Assembly (NCBI GenBank): GCA_965204545.1
Contig: CBDBFA010000003.1
Span: forward strand, 1,116,001 to 1,180,000
From: JAABVD01 sp965204545
GTDB taxonomy: Bacteria; Verrucomicrobiota; Verrucomicrobiia; Opitutales; UBA2995
Direction: 5' to 3'
Length of the DNA stretch: 64,000 nucleotides
A model generated the notes under the pieces. That model saw nothing but the letters and a program-made list of their open reading frames with translations. It was not told the origin of the DNA and did not search any database. Positions 26,356-34,388 of this stretch are shown here, piece after piece. The first letter of the stretch is position 1. The number at the start of each line of letters is the position of its first letter. The position numbers were made by a program, and so were the translations under genes.

Positions 26356-27284
26356 GCCGGGCAGAGACCAATTCCGTGCGCATCAAACCATCCTCACCTC
26401 TGGTAACCGAATCAGTGACTGCAAAGTCGCGCTGGATGGATTTTGTCGAACTGACCAAGCCCAAGCTGAGCATGATGTCGATCATCACTGCCTTGTTGGG
26501 TTACTTTGCGGCACGTCCTCCCAGAGACATTGCCGTTTTCCTGAGTCTGGTAGTGGGCACAACTTTGACTGCCGCCGGTTCGGCCATCCTGAATCAGTGG
26601 TGGGAACGCGATGAAGACGCCCTGATGATGCGAACCCGGAACCGGCCCCTGCCCCGGGGAACGATCGGCATGCCTGAGGCATTGTGGATGGGCCTGATTC
26701 TATCAGCCGGGGGTGTGGCAGTTCTTTGTTTGGGGACACAACTCGTCGTCGGCCTGTTGGCTCTGGCCACCATGCTCATCTACATAACCCTTTACACTCC
26801 GCTAAAGAAAGTCACCCCGTTGGCCACGGAAATTGGAGCGCTGCCGGGAGCCATTCCACCCTTGATGGGCTGGATGGCGGCAGAGGGTTCGGTCTCGGCC
26901 CTGGGGTGGATTATATTCGGGGTGTTATTCGCCTGGCAAATGCCTCACTTCATGGCGATCTCCTGGATTTACCGGGAGGACTACCGGCGAGGCGGATTCC
27001 GCGTGCTGGCCCTGGGCAAAAGTGGGGCGAAAAAAATCAGTTGGAGCGCTCTCCTCTACACCCTGTTGCTGATCATCATTACCGCCTTACCCATCTTTCT
27101 CGCCTTAACCGGTTGGATATACGCCATCGGATCCACCCTGGTGTCGGCATTCATGGGATGGAAGGCCTGGCAATTCTTCCGAGCCAGGGACAAGGATGTA
27201 ACGGCGCGAAATCTATTCAATGCCTCCATCGTTCACCTGCCTCTACTCTTCGTTATTCTGGTAATTGATCGCTGGATTTTTTAG
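26352..27284 (+). CDS. ctaB: Protoheme IX farnesyltransferase (heme O synthase)
   Basis: UbiA-family prenyltransferase that adds a farnesyl group to heme B, giving heme O, the substrate of the preceding gene's product. 310 aa with about nine membrane segments. The first Asp-rich site is AILNQWWERDEDALMMRTRN followed by RPLP. The second conserved loop region contains YTPLKKVTPLATEIGALPGA and IPPLMGWMA, then WQMPHFMAISWIYREDYRRG. It is coupled to ctaA by a 4-bp overlap. Confidence 0.94.
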   Translation: MSRAETNSVRIKPSSPLVTESVTAKSRWMDFVELTKPKLSMMSIITALLGYFAARPPRDIAVFLSLVVGTTLTAAGSAILNQWWERDEDALMMRTRNRPLPRGTIGMPEALWMGLILSAGGVAVLCLGTQLVVGLLALATMLIYITLYTPLKKVTPLATEIGALPGAIPPLMGWMAAEGSVSALGWIIFGVLFAWQMPHFMAISWIYREDYRRGGFRVLALGKSGAKKISWSALLYTLLLIIITALPIFLALTGWIYAIGSTLVSAFMGWKAWQFFRARDKDVTARNLFNASIVHLPLLFVILVIDRWIF

Positions 27285-27309
27285 CCAATACTCTGCAATC
27301 TAGCCCACC

Positions 27310-29109
27310 ATGACCCTGGAAATAGCAATGGTTTTCGGCATTTTGGGACTGGCCCTGGCCAGTTTCGTTTGGGAAAAGGTGCCGGTTGAGGTCACCGCCA
27401 TTTGCGTATTTGCCCTGCTTCCGATTCTGGGTCTGCTTCAGGTGGAAGGAGCCCTGTCCGTTTTGTCCAATCCCGCCCCGGTTACTGTGGGAGCCATGTT
27501 TATCGTCAGCGCCGGTCTGGAAAAATGCGGAGCGATCGAAATGATGAGCAGCTATTTCGACCGTCTGGCCAAAGCGGGCTATATCCCATTGCTGCTGTTC
27601 ATCATTCTGTTCGTGGCCTTTCTTTCCGCCTTCGTGAATAACACACCTGTGGTGGTCATCTTCATGCCCGTGCTTCTCAGCTTGGCCCGCAAGATGGATA
27701 TTCCGGCTTCCAAACTTCTCATTCCGCTTTCCTACGCCTCTATTTTCGGGGGAACCTGCACCTTGATCGGCACCAGTACCAACATAATCATCAGCGGAAT
27801 CGCCGAAACCTATGAACAACCGCCGCTGGGCATGTTCGAGTTGGGCATGGTGGGCCTGCCAATGTTGTTCGTGGGAACCATTTACCTGCTGGTTTTTTCC
27901 AGGAGGCGGCTTCCGGTGCGGGAGACCCTCACCCAAATCCTCTCTCCGGAAGAGCGCAGGGAATTTATCACCGAAGCTTTCATTCATCAGCACTCACCCC
28001 TGGTGGGGAAGGGGATGTTGGATTCCGGAATCCTGAGAGATCCCGGGGTGCGCGTCCTGGAAATCTTGCGCGGGGGCAGGGCCTTGGCCGAAAAACTCAA
28101 CGAGATCGTCCTCGAAGCGGGCGACCGGCTCGTCTTGGCTTGCAAGCCCCACGGCATTGCCGAAGCCCGCTCCCTCGAAGGGGTGAATTTTCTCGGCGAA
28201 ATCGGTGAGGGTCTCGAACAAATCGCCGCCTCGGAGGGTTCGATCGTGGAAGGTTTCATCGGCCCTGGTTCATCCATCGCCGGAAAAACCGTGGCGGAAA
28301 TCGATTTTCGCCAAAGATTCCGCATGATCATCCTGGCCATGCACCGACGAGGCAAAAACGTGCGGGATCGATTGGCTACGCTACCGCTCGAATTCGGGGA
28401 TACCCTGCTGATGATGGGCACCGATCAAGCCATAGGGGAATTGCGCAAATCCGAAGATATCATCTTATTGGACCAGCCTCATGTGGCCTCCAGAAGTCGC
28501 CGAAAGAAAATACCCATTGTGGTCGCCGTTATCCTGGGAATCGTGGGTACGACCACCTTCACCAACTTCCCCATTGTGGCATCGGCTATCATGGGGGTGG
28601 CGGTACTTCTGGTCACCCGTTGCATCAATTCCGGGGAGGCATTTTCTTCCGTGGGATGGAACATAATTTTTCTGATCTACGGAATGCTGGCTCTGGGATT
28701 GGCCATGCAGGAAACCGGAGCCTCGACCCTCCTGGCTGACAATGCCGTGGCGGCGGTAAGCCGCCTGGTTTCCCCGGAGTGGCAGCCCTACGTAATGTTG
28801 GCAGTCATGTACCTGATGTGTTCGTTCATGACCGAGGTTTTGTCCAACAACGCCACCGCCGCTCTCCTGGCCCCGGTGGGCATCAGCATTGCCGCCACCA
28901 TGGGGGTCGACCCCCGGCCCTTCCTCATGGTCACTGCCATCGCTTCTTCGGCCAGCTTCTCCACTCCCATCGGTTACCAGACCAACACGTTCGTCTACGG
29001 GGTGGGCGGCTACCGCTTCAGCGATTTCCTGAAATTCGGCCTTCCTCTGAACCTGACTTATTTCAGCGGCAGCATTATCCTGATACCGATGATCTGGCCG
29101 TTTAATTAA
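27310..29109 (+). CDS. SLC13/DASS-type permease with two RCK_C (TrkA-C) domains
   Basis: 599 aa inner-membrane transporter. Two membrane halves carry repeated signature loops: FLSAFVNNTPVVVIFMPVLL plus GGTCTLIGTSTNIIISG near residue 110-165, and TEVLSNNATAALLAPVGISI plus TPIGYQTNTFVYGVGGYRF near residue 510-570. Between them, at about 205-380, two soluble RCK_C-like domains (VLEILRGGRALAEKLNEIVL; GKTVAEIDFRQRFRMIILAM) are expected to sense a ligand. Members of this group are annotated as sulfate, citrate or dicarboxylate transporters; the substrate here is open. It begins 25 bp after ctaB and could be read from the same promoter. Confidence 0.88.
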   Translation: MTLEIAMVFGILGLALASFVWEKVPVEVTAICVFALLPILGLLQVEGALSVLSNPAPVTVGAMFIVSAGLEKCGAIEMMSSYFDRLAKAGYIPLLLFIILFVAFLSAFVNNTPVVVIFMPVLLSLARKMDIPASKLLIPLSYASIFGGTCTLIGTSTNIIISGIAETYEQPPLGMFELGMVGLPMLFVGTIYLLVFSRRRLPVRETLTQILSPEERREFITEAFIHQHSPLVGKGMLDSGILRDPGVRVLEILRGGRALAEKLNEIVLEAGDRLVLACKPHGIAEARSLEGVNFLGEIGEGLEQIAASEGSIVEGFIGPGSSIAGKTVAEIDFRQRFRMIILAMHRRGKNVRDRLATLPLEFGDTLLMMGTDQAIGELRKSEDIILLDQPHVASRSRRKKIPIVVAVILGIVGTTTFTNFPIVASAIMGVAVLLVTRCINSGEAFSSVGWNIIFLIYGMLALGLAMQETGASTLLADNAVAAVSRLVSPEWQPYVMLAVMYLMCSFMTEVLSNNATAALLAPVGISIAATMGVDPRPFLMVTAIASSASFSTPIGYQTNTFVYGVGGYRFSDFLKFGLPLNLTYFSGSIILIPMIWPFN

Positions 29110-29119
29110 CCAGCATTTC

Positions 29120-29905
29120 TCAAAGGACTACACGCAGCCCGTCATAGGCCAGATTGACCCCGGAGGGGAGCCCTCCATCGACCCGATCGTGTTCCACGAG
29201 ATGGGCCATGTGAATGAGATAAGTTTGGGGTGCGCCTATGGAGGCCGCCACTTCAATTGCCTCGCCAATGGTCATGTGGGTGGGGTGCGGCTGGTCTCGC
29301 AACCCATCCAACACGACGACCTCGGACCCCGCAGCCAACGCGCGTTGCGAGGACCCAACCCATTTGCAATCCGTATAGTAGGTGAATTTCTTGCCGCTGT
29401 CCCTTTCCTCGAAAACAAGTCCCATAACTTCGAACTTTCCATGGGGTAACACAGTGGTGTGTAGGGTCCCCCAAGGAAAGCCCAAGGATTGGGGAGGACG
29501 CACTGCATGGGGCACAAAAGCGGGATAACCGGGAAATTCGGCACGATCCCGCACCGCGTAGGGGTACATTTGCCTCAATCGGTCCAAGGTGGGCTGGGAA
29601 CCGTACACGGGTAATCCGTCACCGTGGCGAAAATCGACAAATCTCCGCAGGTCGTCCATCCCGGCAATGTGGTCGGCATGCCCATGGGTGAGGACGACCC
29701 AGTCGATGCGGTCGATACGGTTTTCAATGCATTGCAGGCGAAATTCAGGAGCCGCGTCCACTTGTACCCCATAGCCGCCGACCTTGACGTGAATGGAGGT
29801 GCGGCTCCGTTTGTTTTTGGGATTCGGGCTGCGGCAAACTTCACAATCACAGCCGATCATGGGAACACCTTGGGAAGTTCCCGTACCCAAAAATATGATT
29901 TCCAT
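29120..29905 (-). CDS. MBL-fold metallohydrolase, PhnP-like
   Basis: 261 aa from the ATG at 29905. EIIFLGTGTSQGVPMIGCDC and the paired cysteines CDCEVC match the PhnP-type subgroup, which acts on cyclic phosphodiesters. The metal motif VVLTHGHADHIAGMDDLRR is complete; YTDCKW and YLIHMAHLVEHDR supply later ligands. A cytosolic phosphodiesterase role is likely, but the substrate is not readable. An alternative ATG five codons upstream exists. It converges with the permease, 10 bp apart. Confidence 0.87.
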   Translation of the reverse strand: MEIIFLGTGTSQGVPMIGCDCEVCRSPNPKNKRSRTSIHVKVGGYGVQVDAAPEFRLQCIENRIDRIDWVVLTHGHADHIAGMDDLRRFVDFRHGDGLPVYGSQPTLDRLRQMYPYAVRDRAEFPGYPAFVPHAVRPPQSLGFPWGTLHTTVLPHGKFEVMGLVFEERDSGKKFTYYTDCKWVGSSQRALAAGSEVVVLDGLRDQPHPTHMTIGEAIEVAASIGAPQTYLIHMAHLVEHDRVDGGLPSGVNLAYDGLRVVL

Positions 29906-30017
29906 TGCCCTAAAGGGCATGGGAAAACTGCATCCTGCACAAGGCCCAACTGCCCAATTTCCACTTCAAACCGGTTTAAACTACCCATGCGACGCCACTT
30001 CCTCTAAACTTTCGCTC

Positions 30018-30698
30018 ATGAGTAAGAAAATCGTGGTGACAGGTGCGACACGGGGGCTCGGCCGGGCCTTGGTGGAGGGTTTTGTAATTGGCGGAAATCA
30101 GGTGTTCGGCTGCGGTCGCTCAGAGCGGGATCTGACAAGTCTGGCTCGACAATTCCCCGAGCATATCTTCAACCGGGTGGACGTGACCTATTTCCGCGAG
30201 GTCGAGGATTGGGCTGAGTCCATCATAAGCCAATTCGGCCCACCCGATCTCTTGATCAACAACGCGGCCGTGATCAATTCAACTCGCCCGCTTTGGGAAC
30301 TGGAGGTGGATGCGGTAAAAAAGCTTTTCAATACCAATATCCAAGGGGTCTTTCACTGTATCAGGGCCTTTGTCCCGGCCATGGTTCAATGCCAGTCGGG
30401 AATAATTGTCAACCTCAGCTCGGGCTGGGGGCGGGGAACTTCTCCCCACGTGGCGCCCTATTGCGCTTCCAAGTGGGCCATGGAGGGGCTGAGCAAGTCC
30501 ATGGCTCAGGAACTGCCGACCGGAATGGCCTGCGTTCCCTTGAATCCGGGCATTATTGATACGGACATGCTGCGAAGTTGCTTTGGTTCCCAAGCATCCC
30601 ATTACCCAGATGCCGCGGGGTGGGCAAAACAGGCCGTTCCCTACCTGTTATCGCTCGCCTCTCGCCACAACGGCCAATCCTTGACCGTCCCGCGTTAA
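30018..30698 (+). CDS. Short-chain dehydrogenase/reductase
   Basis: 226 aa SDR. KKIVVTGATRGLGRALVEGF carries the dinucleotide loop, DLLINNAAVINSTRPLWELE the NNAA motif, and IVNLSSGWGRGTSPHVAPYC plus ASKWAMEGLSKSMAQEL the Ser-Tyr-Lys triad. The ATG at 30018 is used because the frame upstream overlaps the divergent MBL gene and has no similarity. The substrate cannot be inferred; there is no operon partner. Confidence 0.88.
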   Translation: MSKKIVVTGATRGLGRALVEGFVIGGNQVFGCGRSERDLTSLARQFPEHIFNRVDVTYFREVEDWAESIISQFGPPDLLINNAAVINSTRPLWELEVDAVKKLFNTNIQGVFHCIRAFVPAMVQCQSGIIVNLSSGWGRGTSPHVAPYCASKWAMEGLSKSMAQELPTGMACVPLNPGIIDTDMLRSCFGSQASHYPDAAGWAKQAVPYLLSLASRHNGQSLTVPR

Positions 30699-30847
30699 AG
30701 GCGCAAATCATATGATCGTGATGATTTATTTCCGCATGTCACGCGGCTGTGCCGTCCGTAGCGTTGCGAAGCATGGTAAGCCTTGGCAAAGGCGGATGCC
30801 ATTCGTGTCCTTCGTGGATCCAAATCCTCCTTCCTTTATTGGCGCGT

Positions 30848-30870
30848 TTTGCAGGAGTTAAACCTGCAAA
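30848..30870. other. Short perfect inverted repeat downstream of groEL
   Basis: TTTGCAGG, a 7-base loop and CCTGCAAA form an 8-bp stem. It lies just beyond the groEL terminator and downstream of the SDR stop, so it may add to termination from either side. Confidence 0.5.
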
Positions 30871-30880
30871 GTTCGCCAAC

Positions 30881-30912
30881 AAAAAGGCCCTTCCGGAAGA
30901 AAGGGCCTTTTT
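30881..30912. terminator. Rho-independent terminator of groESL, usable in both directions
   Basis: AAAAAGGCCCTT and AAGGGCCTTTTT form a 12-bp stem around a short TCCGGAAG loop. On the minus strand the stem ends in a T run 23 bp after the groEL stop, the standard intrinsic terminator layout. The symmetric A/T flanks allow it to work for the convergent SDR gene as well. Confidence 0.85.
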
Positions 30913-30934
30913 AAAGCATTCGGGGTTGAGTGGG

Positions 30935-32572
30935 TTACATCATGCCGCCCATTCCACCCATGCCACCGTGGTGAGGATCGTGGGCCGGTTCGGGCTTTTC
31001 TTCGGGTAGATCCGTAATCAGGCACTCGGTGGTCAGCAACAGACCGGCCACGGAAGCCGCATTCTGCAAGGCAGTGCGGGTCACCTTGGTTGGATCCACT
31101 ACTCCAGCCTTGATCAGGTCCTCGTATTCGTTGGTGGCCACGTTGAAACCATAGGCTCCATCTCCCTCACTGACTTTTTGAGCCACCACTGCGCCTTCCA
31201 CGCCGGCGTTGGCACAAAGTTGTTTGATGGGAGCCTCGACCGCTCTGCGAACGATGGCGGCGCCAATGGCTTCGTCCCCTTCCAAATCGACGGAATCGAT
31301 AGCCTTGACGATGCGGAGCAGGGCAACCCCTCCACCGGCGATGATTCCTTCCTCCACGGCAGCGCGTGTGGCGTGCAAGGCGTCCTCCACCCGGGCCTTC
31401 TTCTCCTTCATTTCGGGTTCGGTGGCAGCGCCTACATTGATGACGGCTACTCCTCCGGCCAACTTGGCCAGACGCTCCTGCAGTTTTTCCCGATCGTAAT
31501 CGGAAGTGGTTTCATCGATTTGACGGCGGATTTGCTTGACCCGGCCCTGGATGTCAACGGCCGATCCGCCACCCTCCACCATGACGGTGTTCTCCTTGTC
31601 CACGGTGATCCGCTTGGCCGATCCAAGGTCACTCAACTGGACGTTCTCCAGTTTGATGCCCAGGTCTTCGGTTATGAGCTTACCACCGGTGAGAATGGCT
31701 ATATCCTCGAGAATGGCTTTGCGCCGTTCACCAAATCCAGGCGCTTTCACGGCACACACATTCAGGGTACCGCGGATCTTGTTGACCACCAGAGCGGCCA
31801 GGGCTTCACCTTCCACATCTTCGGAAATAATCATGAATGGCTTACCGGCTTGGGCAACTTTTTGCAGCAGGGGCAGGAGATCCTGAAGGTTTGTAATCTT
31901 CTTCTCGTGCAGCAGGATTTGGGCGTCTTCCAGAACGGCCTCCATGGCTTCGGTGTCAGTGGCGAAGTAAGGGCTCAGATAACCCTTGTCGAATTGCATC
32001 CCTTCCACCACTTCCAAGGTCGTTTCAATAGATTTGGCTTCTTCAACCGTAATGGTTCCATCCTTGCCAACCTTATCCATGGCATCGGCGATGATATCGC
32101 CAATCTGGGTGTCCCAATTTGCCGAAACGGTGGCCACCTGGCGAACTTCTTCCCGGTCTTCCACCGACTTGCTGATATTTCCCAACTCGTTCACGGCGGC
32201 GCCTACGGCTTTGTCAATCCCGCGCTTCAGGTAGATGGGATTGGACCCTGCTGCCACGTTCTTGAGACCTTCCTTGTAAATGGCCTCCGCCAACAGGGTG
32301 GCAGTGGTGGTTCCGTCTCCGGCCGCGTCCGATGTTTTGGAGGCAACTTCGCGGACCATCTGGGCCCCCATGTTTTCGTAGGGATCCTGCAGTTCGATTT
32401 CCTTAGCCACAGTGACGCCGTCCTTGGTCACGGTGGGGGATCCGAATTTCTTGTCGATAACGACGTTCCGGCCCTTGGGCCCAAGAGTCACTTTTACCGA
32501 CTGGGTGAGGACATCCACACCCATTAGTATCTTTTTGCGAGCGCTTTCGCTGAATATCAATTGTTTAGGCAT
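30935..32572 (-). CDS. groEL: Chaperonin GroEL
   Basis: 60-kDa chaperonin that forms double rings and folds proteins with GroES. 545 aa, exactly standard. Signature blocks include LGPKGRNVVIDKKFGSPTVT, the ATP-site DGTTTATLLAEAI, the VVEGMQFDKGYLSPYF region and the C-terminal GGMGGMGGMM tail. It is 29 bp downstream of groES in the usual groES-groEL order. An intrinsic terminator follows at 30881. Confidence 0.98.
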   Translation of the reverse strand: MPKQLIFSESARKKILMGVDVLTQSVKVTLGPKGRNVVIDKKFGSPTVTKDGVTVAKEIELQDPYENMGAQMVREVASKTSDAAGDGTTTATLLAEAIYKEGLKNVAAGSNPIYLKRGIDKAVGAAVNELGNISKSVEDREEVRQVATVSANWDTQIGDIIADAMDKVGKDGTITVEEAKSIETTLEVVEGMQFDKGYLSPYFATDTEAMEAVLEDAQILLHEKKITNLQDLLPLLQKVAQAGKPFMIISEDVEGEALAALVVNKIRGTLNVCAVKAPGFGERRKAILEDIAILTGGKLITEDLGIKLENVQLSDLGSAKRITVDKENTVMVEGGGSAVDIQGRVKQIRRQIDETTSDYDREKLQERLAKLAGGVAVINVGAATEPEMKEKKARVEDALHATRAAVEEGIIAGGGVALLRIVKAIDSVDLEGDEAIGAAIVRRAVEAPIKQLCANAGVEGAVVAQKVSEGDGAYGFNVATNEYEDLIKAGVVDPTKVTRTALQNAASVAGLLLTTECLITDLPEEKPEPAHDPHHGGMGGMGGMM

Positions 32573-32601
32573 AACGTTGAAGGGTTTAAATTATAGGTTG
32601 T

Positions 32602-32892
32602 TTAAGAGACGATGGCGAGGATGTCGTCCTCATCTACCAGGATGTAGTCGACGTCACCGAGCTTTACTTCAGTTCCGCCATATTTGCTGGTGAGAACCCG
32701 GTCGCCAACAGCTACGGAAAATTCGTGGTCGCTTCCGTCTTCACCCTTTTTCCCTGTGCCGAGCGCTACCACTTCGGCTTCCTGTGGTTTTTCCTTGGCG
32801 GTGTCGGGGATTATGATCCCGCCTTTTACTTGTTCATCCTCCTCCATTCTTTTGAGGAGAACCCGATTTCCAAGAGGTTTGATCTGACTCAT
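32602..32892 (-). CDS. groES: Co-chaperonin GroES
   Basis: 96 aa lid subunit of the chaperonin. IKPLGNRVLLKRMEEDEQVK, then GGIIIPDTAKEKPQEAEVVA (the mobile loop) and GDRVLTSKYGGTEVKLGDVD are canonical. It is first in the groESL operon. No CIRCE (HrcA) inverted repeat of the TTAGCACTC type is visible upstream, and no sigma-32-like promoter is obvious, so its heat-shock control is not explained by the common systems. Confidence 0.98.
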   Translation of the reverse strand: MSQIKPLGNRVLLKRMEEDEQVKGGIIIPDTAKEKPQEAEVVALGTGKKGEDGSDHEFSVAVGDRVLTSKYGGTEVKLGDVDYILVDEDDILAIVS

Positions 32893-33205
32893 TTCCGTTC
32901 TGATTTTGGTTGGATTATTATAGTTGAAGTAAATTTAATACTTTGACGAACACCGGTGAAGCAATGCCAGTGCCACTGTGACCATCAATCACATAAAAAT
33001 CACATAACAAACTCTTTTTTAATGGCTTACCAAATTTTTGACGCGCCCGGCATCCCGATGGCAGGTTGATAAATGGCTCAAACTGTCACACCTGTGACAC
33101 ACCTTGGCGCCGCTGGCTCCAGTGGTCGCAGTTCAGTGTTCAGTGTTCAGGGGGCGCCAAGAAAGGCTGAAGGAAGTAGGATGAAGCCAGCCTCCAGGAT
33201 GCGGA
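32893..33205. other. Intergenic region upstream of groESL
   Basis: 313 bp with no gene. On the minus strand a TATAAT (32917-32922) lies about 25 bp before the groES start and could be a -10 element, but no convincing -35 matches it. A perfect 7-2-7 palindrome sits at 33084-33099. A short direct repeat of GTTCAGT units is at about 33130-33151, next to the hisI 3' end. Confidence 0.5.
33084..33099. promoter_or_regulatory. Perfect palindrome TGTCACA-CC-TGTGACA, candidate operator
   Basis: A 7-2-7 perfect inverted repeat, about 190 bp upstream of the groES start and just after hisI. It is not CIRCE and does not have the TGTGA-N6-TCACA order of CRP, since the half sites are reversed. It may bind a dimeric regulator or be a small hairpin. 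Confidence 0.4.
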
Positions 33206-33613
33206 TCAGGAGAACTCCAGGGTTCCATCCGACTTGAGGCGACGGTAATAACAACCCGATCGCGCCTTCCTATCCGGTCCCTTCGTATGGCAGGCTCCTC
33301 CTCCTTTCAAGCGCACGCGGTAGAGGAGGGAATTCTGCTCGCAGTTTACCCGCACATCCACCAACTCCAGATAATCCCCCGAAGTCTTGCCCTTGATCCA
33401 CAATTCGTTGCGTGAAGTGCTCCAAAAGGTGGCCAACCCCTCCCGCATTGCCGTTTGCAGAGCCAATTCGTTGGCGTAACCGATAAATAACACCTCCCCT
33501 GAATCGACGTTCTGAGCGACGGCCGGCACCACAGCGGCAGCGGTGGAAGCCACTTTTGTCAGTTTTCCGAAGTCGAGCATCAACTCGCATCCCTCTTCCA
33601 ACGCCTTACTCAT
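33206..33613 (-). CDS. hisI: Phosphoribosyl-AMP cyclohydrolase
   Basis: Opens the adenine ring of phosphoribosyl-AMP in histidine synthesis. 135 aa, a stand-alone HisI without the HisE domain. Family motifs in order: VVPAVAQNVDSGEVLFIGYA, NELALQTAMREGLATFWSTS (FWSxSR), ELWIKGKTSGDYLELVDVRV, NCEQNSLLYRVRLKGGGACH and SGCYYR. The Cys of VNCEQ, the Cys of GGACH and the Cys of GCYYR match the zinc ligands. No other his genes are adjacent. Confidence 0.94.
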   Translation of the reverse strand: MSKALEEGCELMLDFGKLTKVASTAAAVVPAVAQNVDSGEVLFIGYANELALQTAMREGLATFWSTSRNELWIKGKTSGDYLELVDVRVNCEQNSLLYRVRLKGGGACHTKGPDRKARSGCYYRRLKSDGTLEFS

Positions 33614-34071
33614 AATGGCTGAAACCTTGGGTAAGCCCGGTGGGGAATCAACGAGAAAAAGCGGAGCCCGCTGAAGTGGGAAAGCGACCCGCGCCAGCGG
33701 TCGGTTTTACTGCTTTATTAATAATCAGTGACCAGTGGCTAGTGGTTAGTGAGATTTGTCTTCTGGTTTTTGGTTTCTGCCTCCCAATTCCCAATTCCTA
33801 ATTGGCTCCGCAGGCGCCTACCTTTGTGCCCTTGTGCCTTCCCTGTCACGCCGTAGACCTTCGGCGAAGGCGGATGTGCCATCTCGCCTTGGCGAGCTCC
33901 GCGTGCGCTACGCGACACTGGGCTTTGGAGTTCAACGCCGTTGGCGTAGAAATTTCTATCTGTGCCCATCCGTGCTATCCGTGGTTTCCCTTCTCCCATT
34001 TGCGTCTCTTTGCAATCTTCCTGACCTGCGTAGCATTGCGAAGCACCGTTGCGAGAGGCTTTTCTTAATTC

Positions 34072-34104
34072 GATCACGATCAAGATCACGATCATGATCA
34101 CGAT
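34072..34104. repeat. GATCNN hexamer array
   Basis: Five GATC sites at exact 6-bp spacing (GATCAC, GATCAA, GATCAC, GATCAT, GATCAC). Very similar arrays occur at 42198 and 44323, with shorter ones at 39961 and 58752. Confidence 0.85.
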
Positions 34105-34163
34105 TAATTCTTCCTTCATCCTTCAGGGACTCCGCCGGCAAATGGCTTTACAATGCAAATTTA

Positions 34164-34172
34164 TGCTACACT
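34164..34172 (+). promoter_or_regulatory. Extended -10 promoter candidate for tRNA-Thr
   Basis: TGCTACACT has the TGn extension followed by a TATAAT-like hexamer, about 18 bp before the tRNA 5' end. A TTTACA at 34147 is too close (14-bp spacer) to be a standard -35, in keeping with an extended -10 promoter. Confidence 0.4.
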
Positions 34173-34190
34173 TTGATCCTTCAAAACCAG

Positions 34191-34266
<76 letters not shown>

Positions 34267-34388
34267 TTCCCCCCGGGCCCTTCGCAGGAGACCGTCCCCT
34301 CAATTCTCATATTGACCAGGATTCGGGTATTAACCCATCTTATGCCCTGCCAAAGTTCTTCCAGGGTTCAACATCGGGCTGCCGGAAA

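Larger units (their letters stand above)
33614..34190. repeat. Mosaic repeat spacer between hisI and tRNA-Thr
   Basis: 577 bp without a credible gene. Recognisable repeat units, left to right: CAGTGACCAGTGGCTAGTGG near 33726; the CCAATTCCTAATTGG ... GGCGCC unit at about 33791-33819; CCCTGTCACGCCGTAGACC followed by a TTCGGCGAAGGCGGA hairpin near 33842; GTTCAACGCCGTTGGCGTAG near 33931; and a GATCNN array at 34072-34104. The same units recur in other spacers and inside mfd. Short reading frames here are low-complexity artefacts. Confidence 0.8.

Noticed and set aside
31178..32527. 449-codon frame opposite groEL
   Set aside because: Antisense to a highly conserved gene, no domain, no ribosome-binding site; shadow of groEL codon use. 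The same holds for frames opposite ilvB (42846-44171) and mfd (61672-62880).
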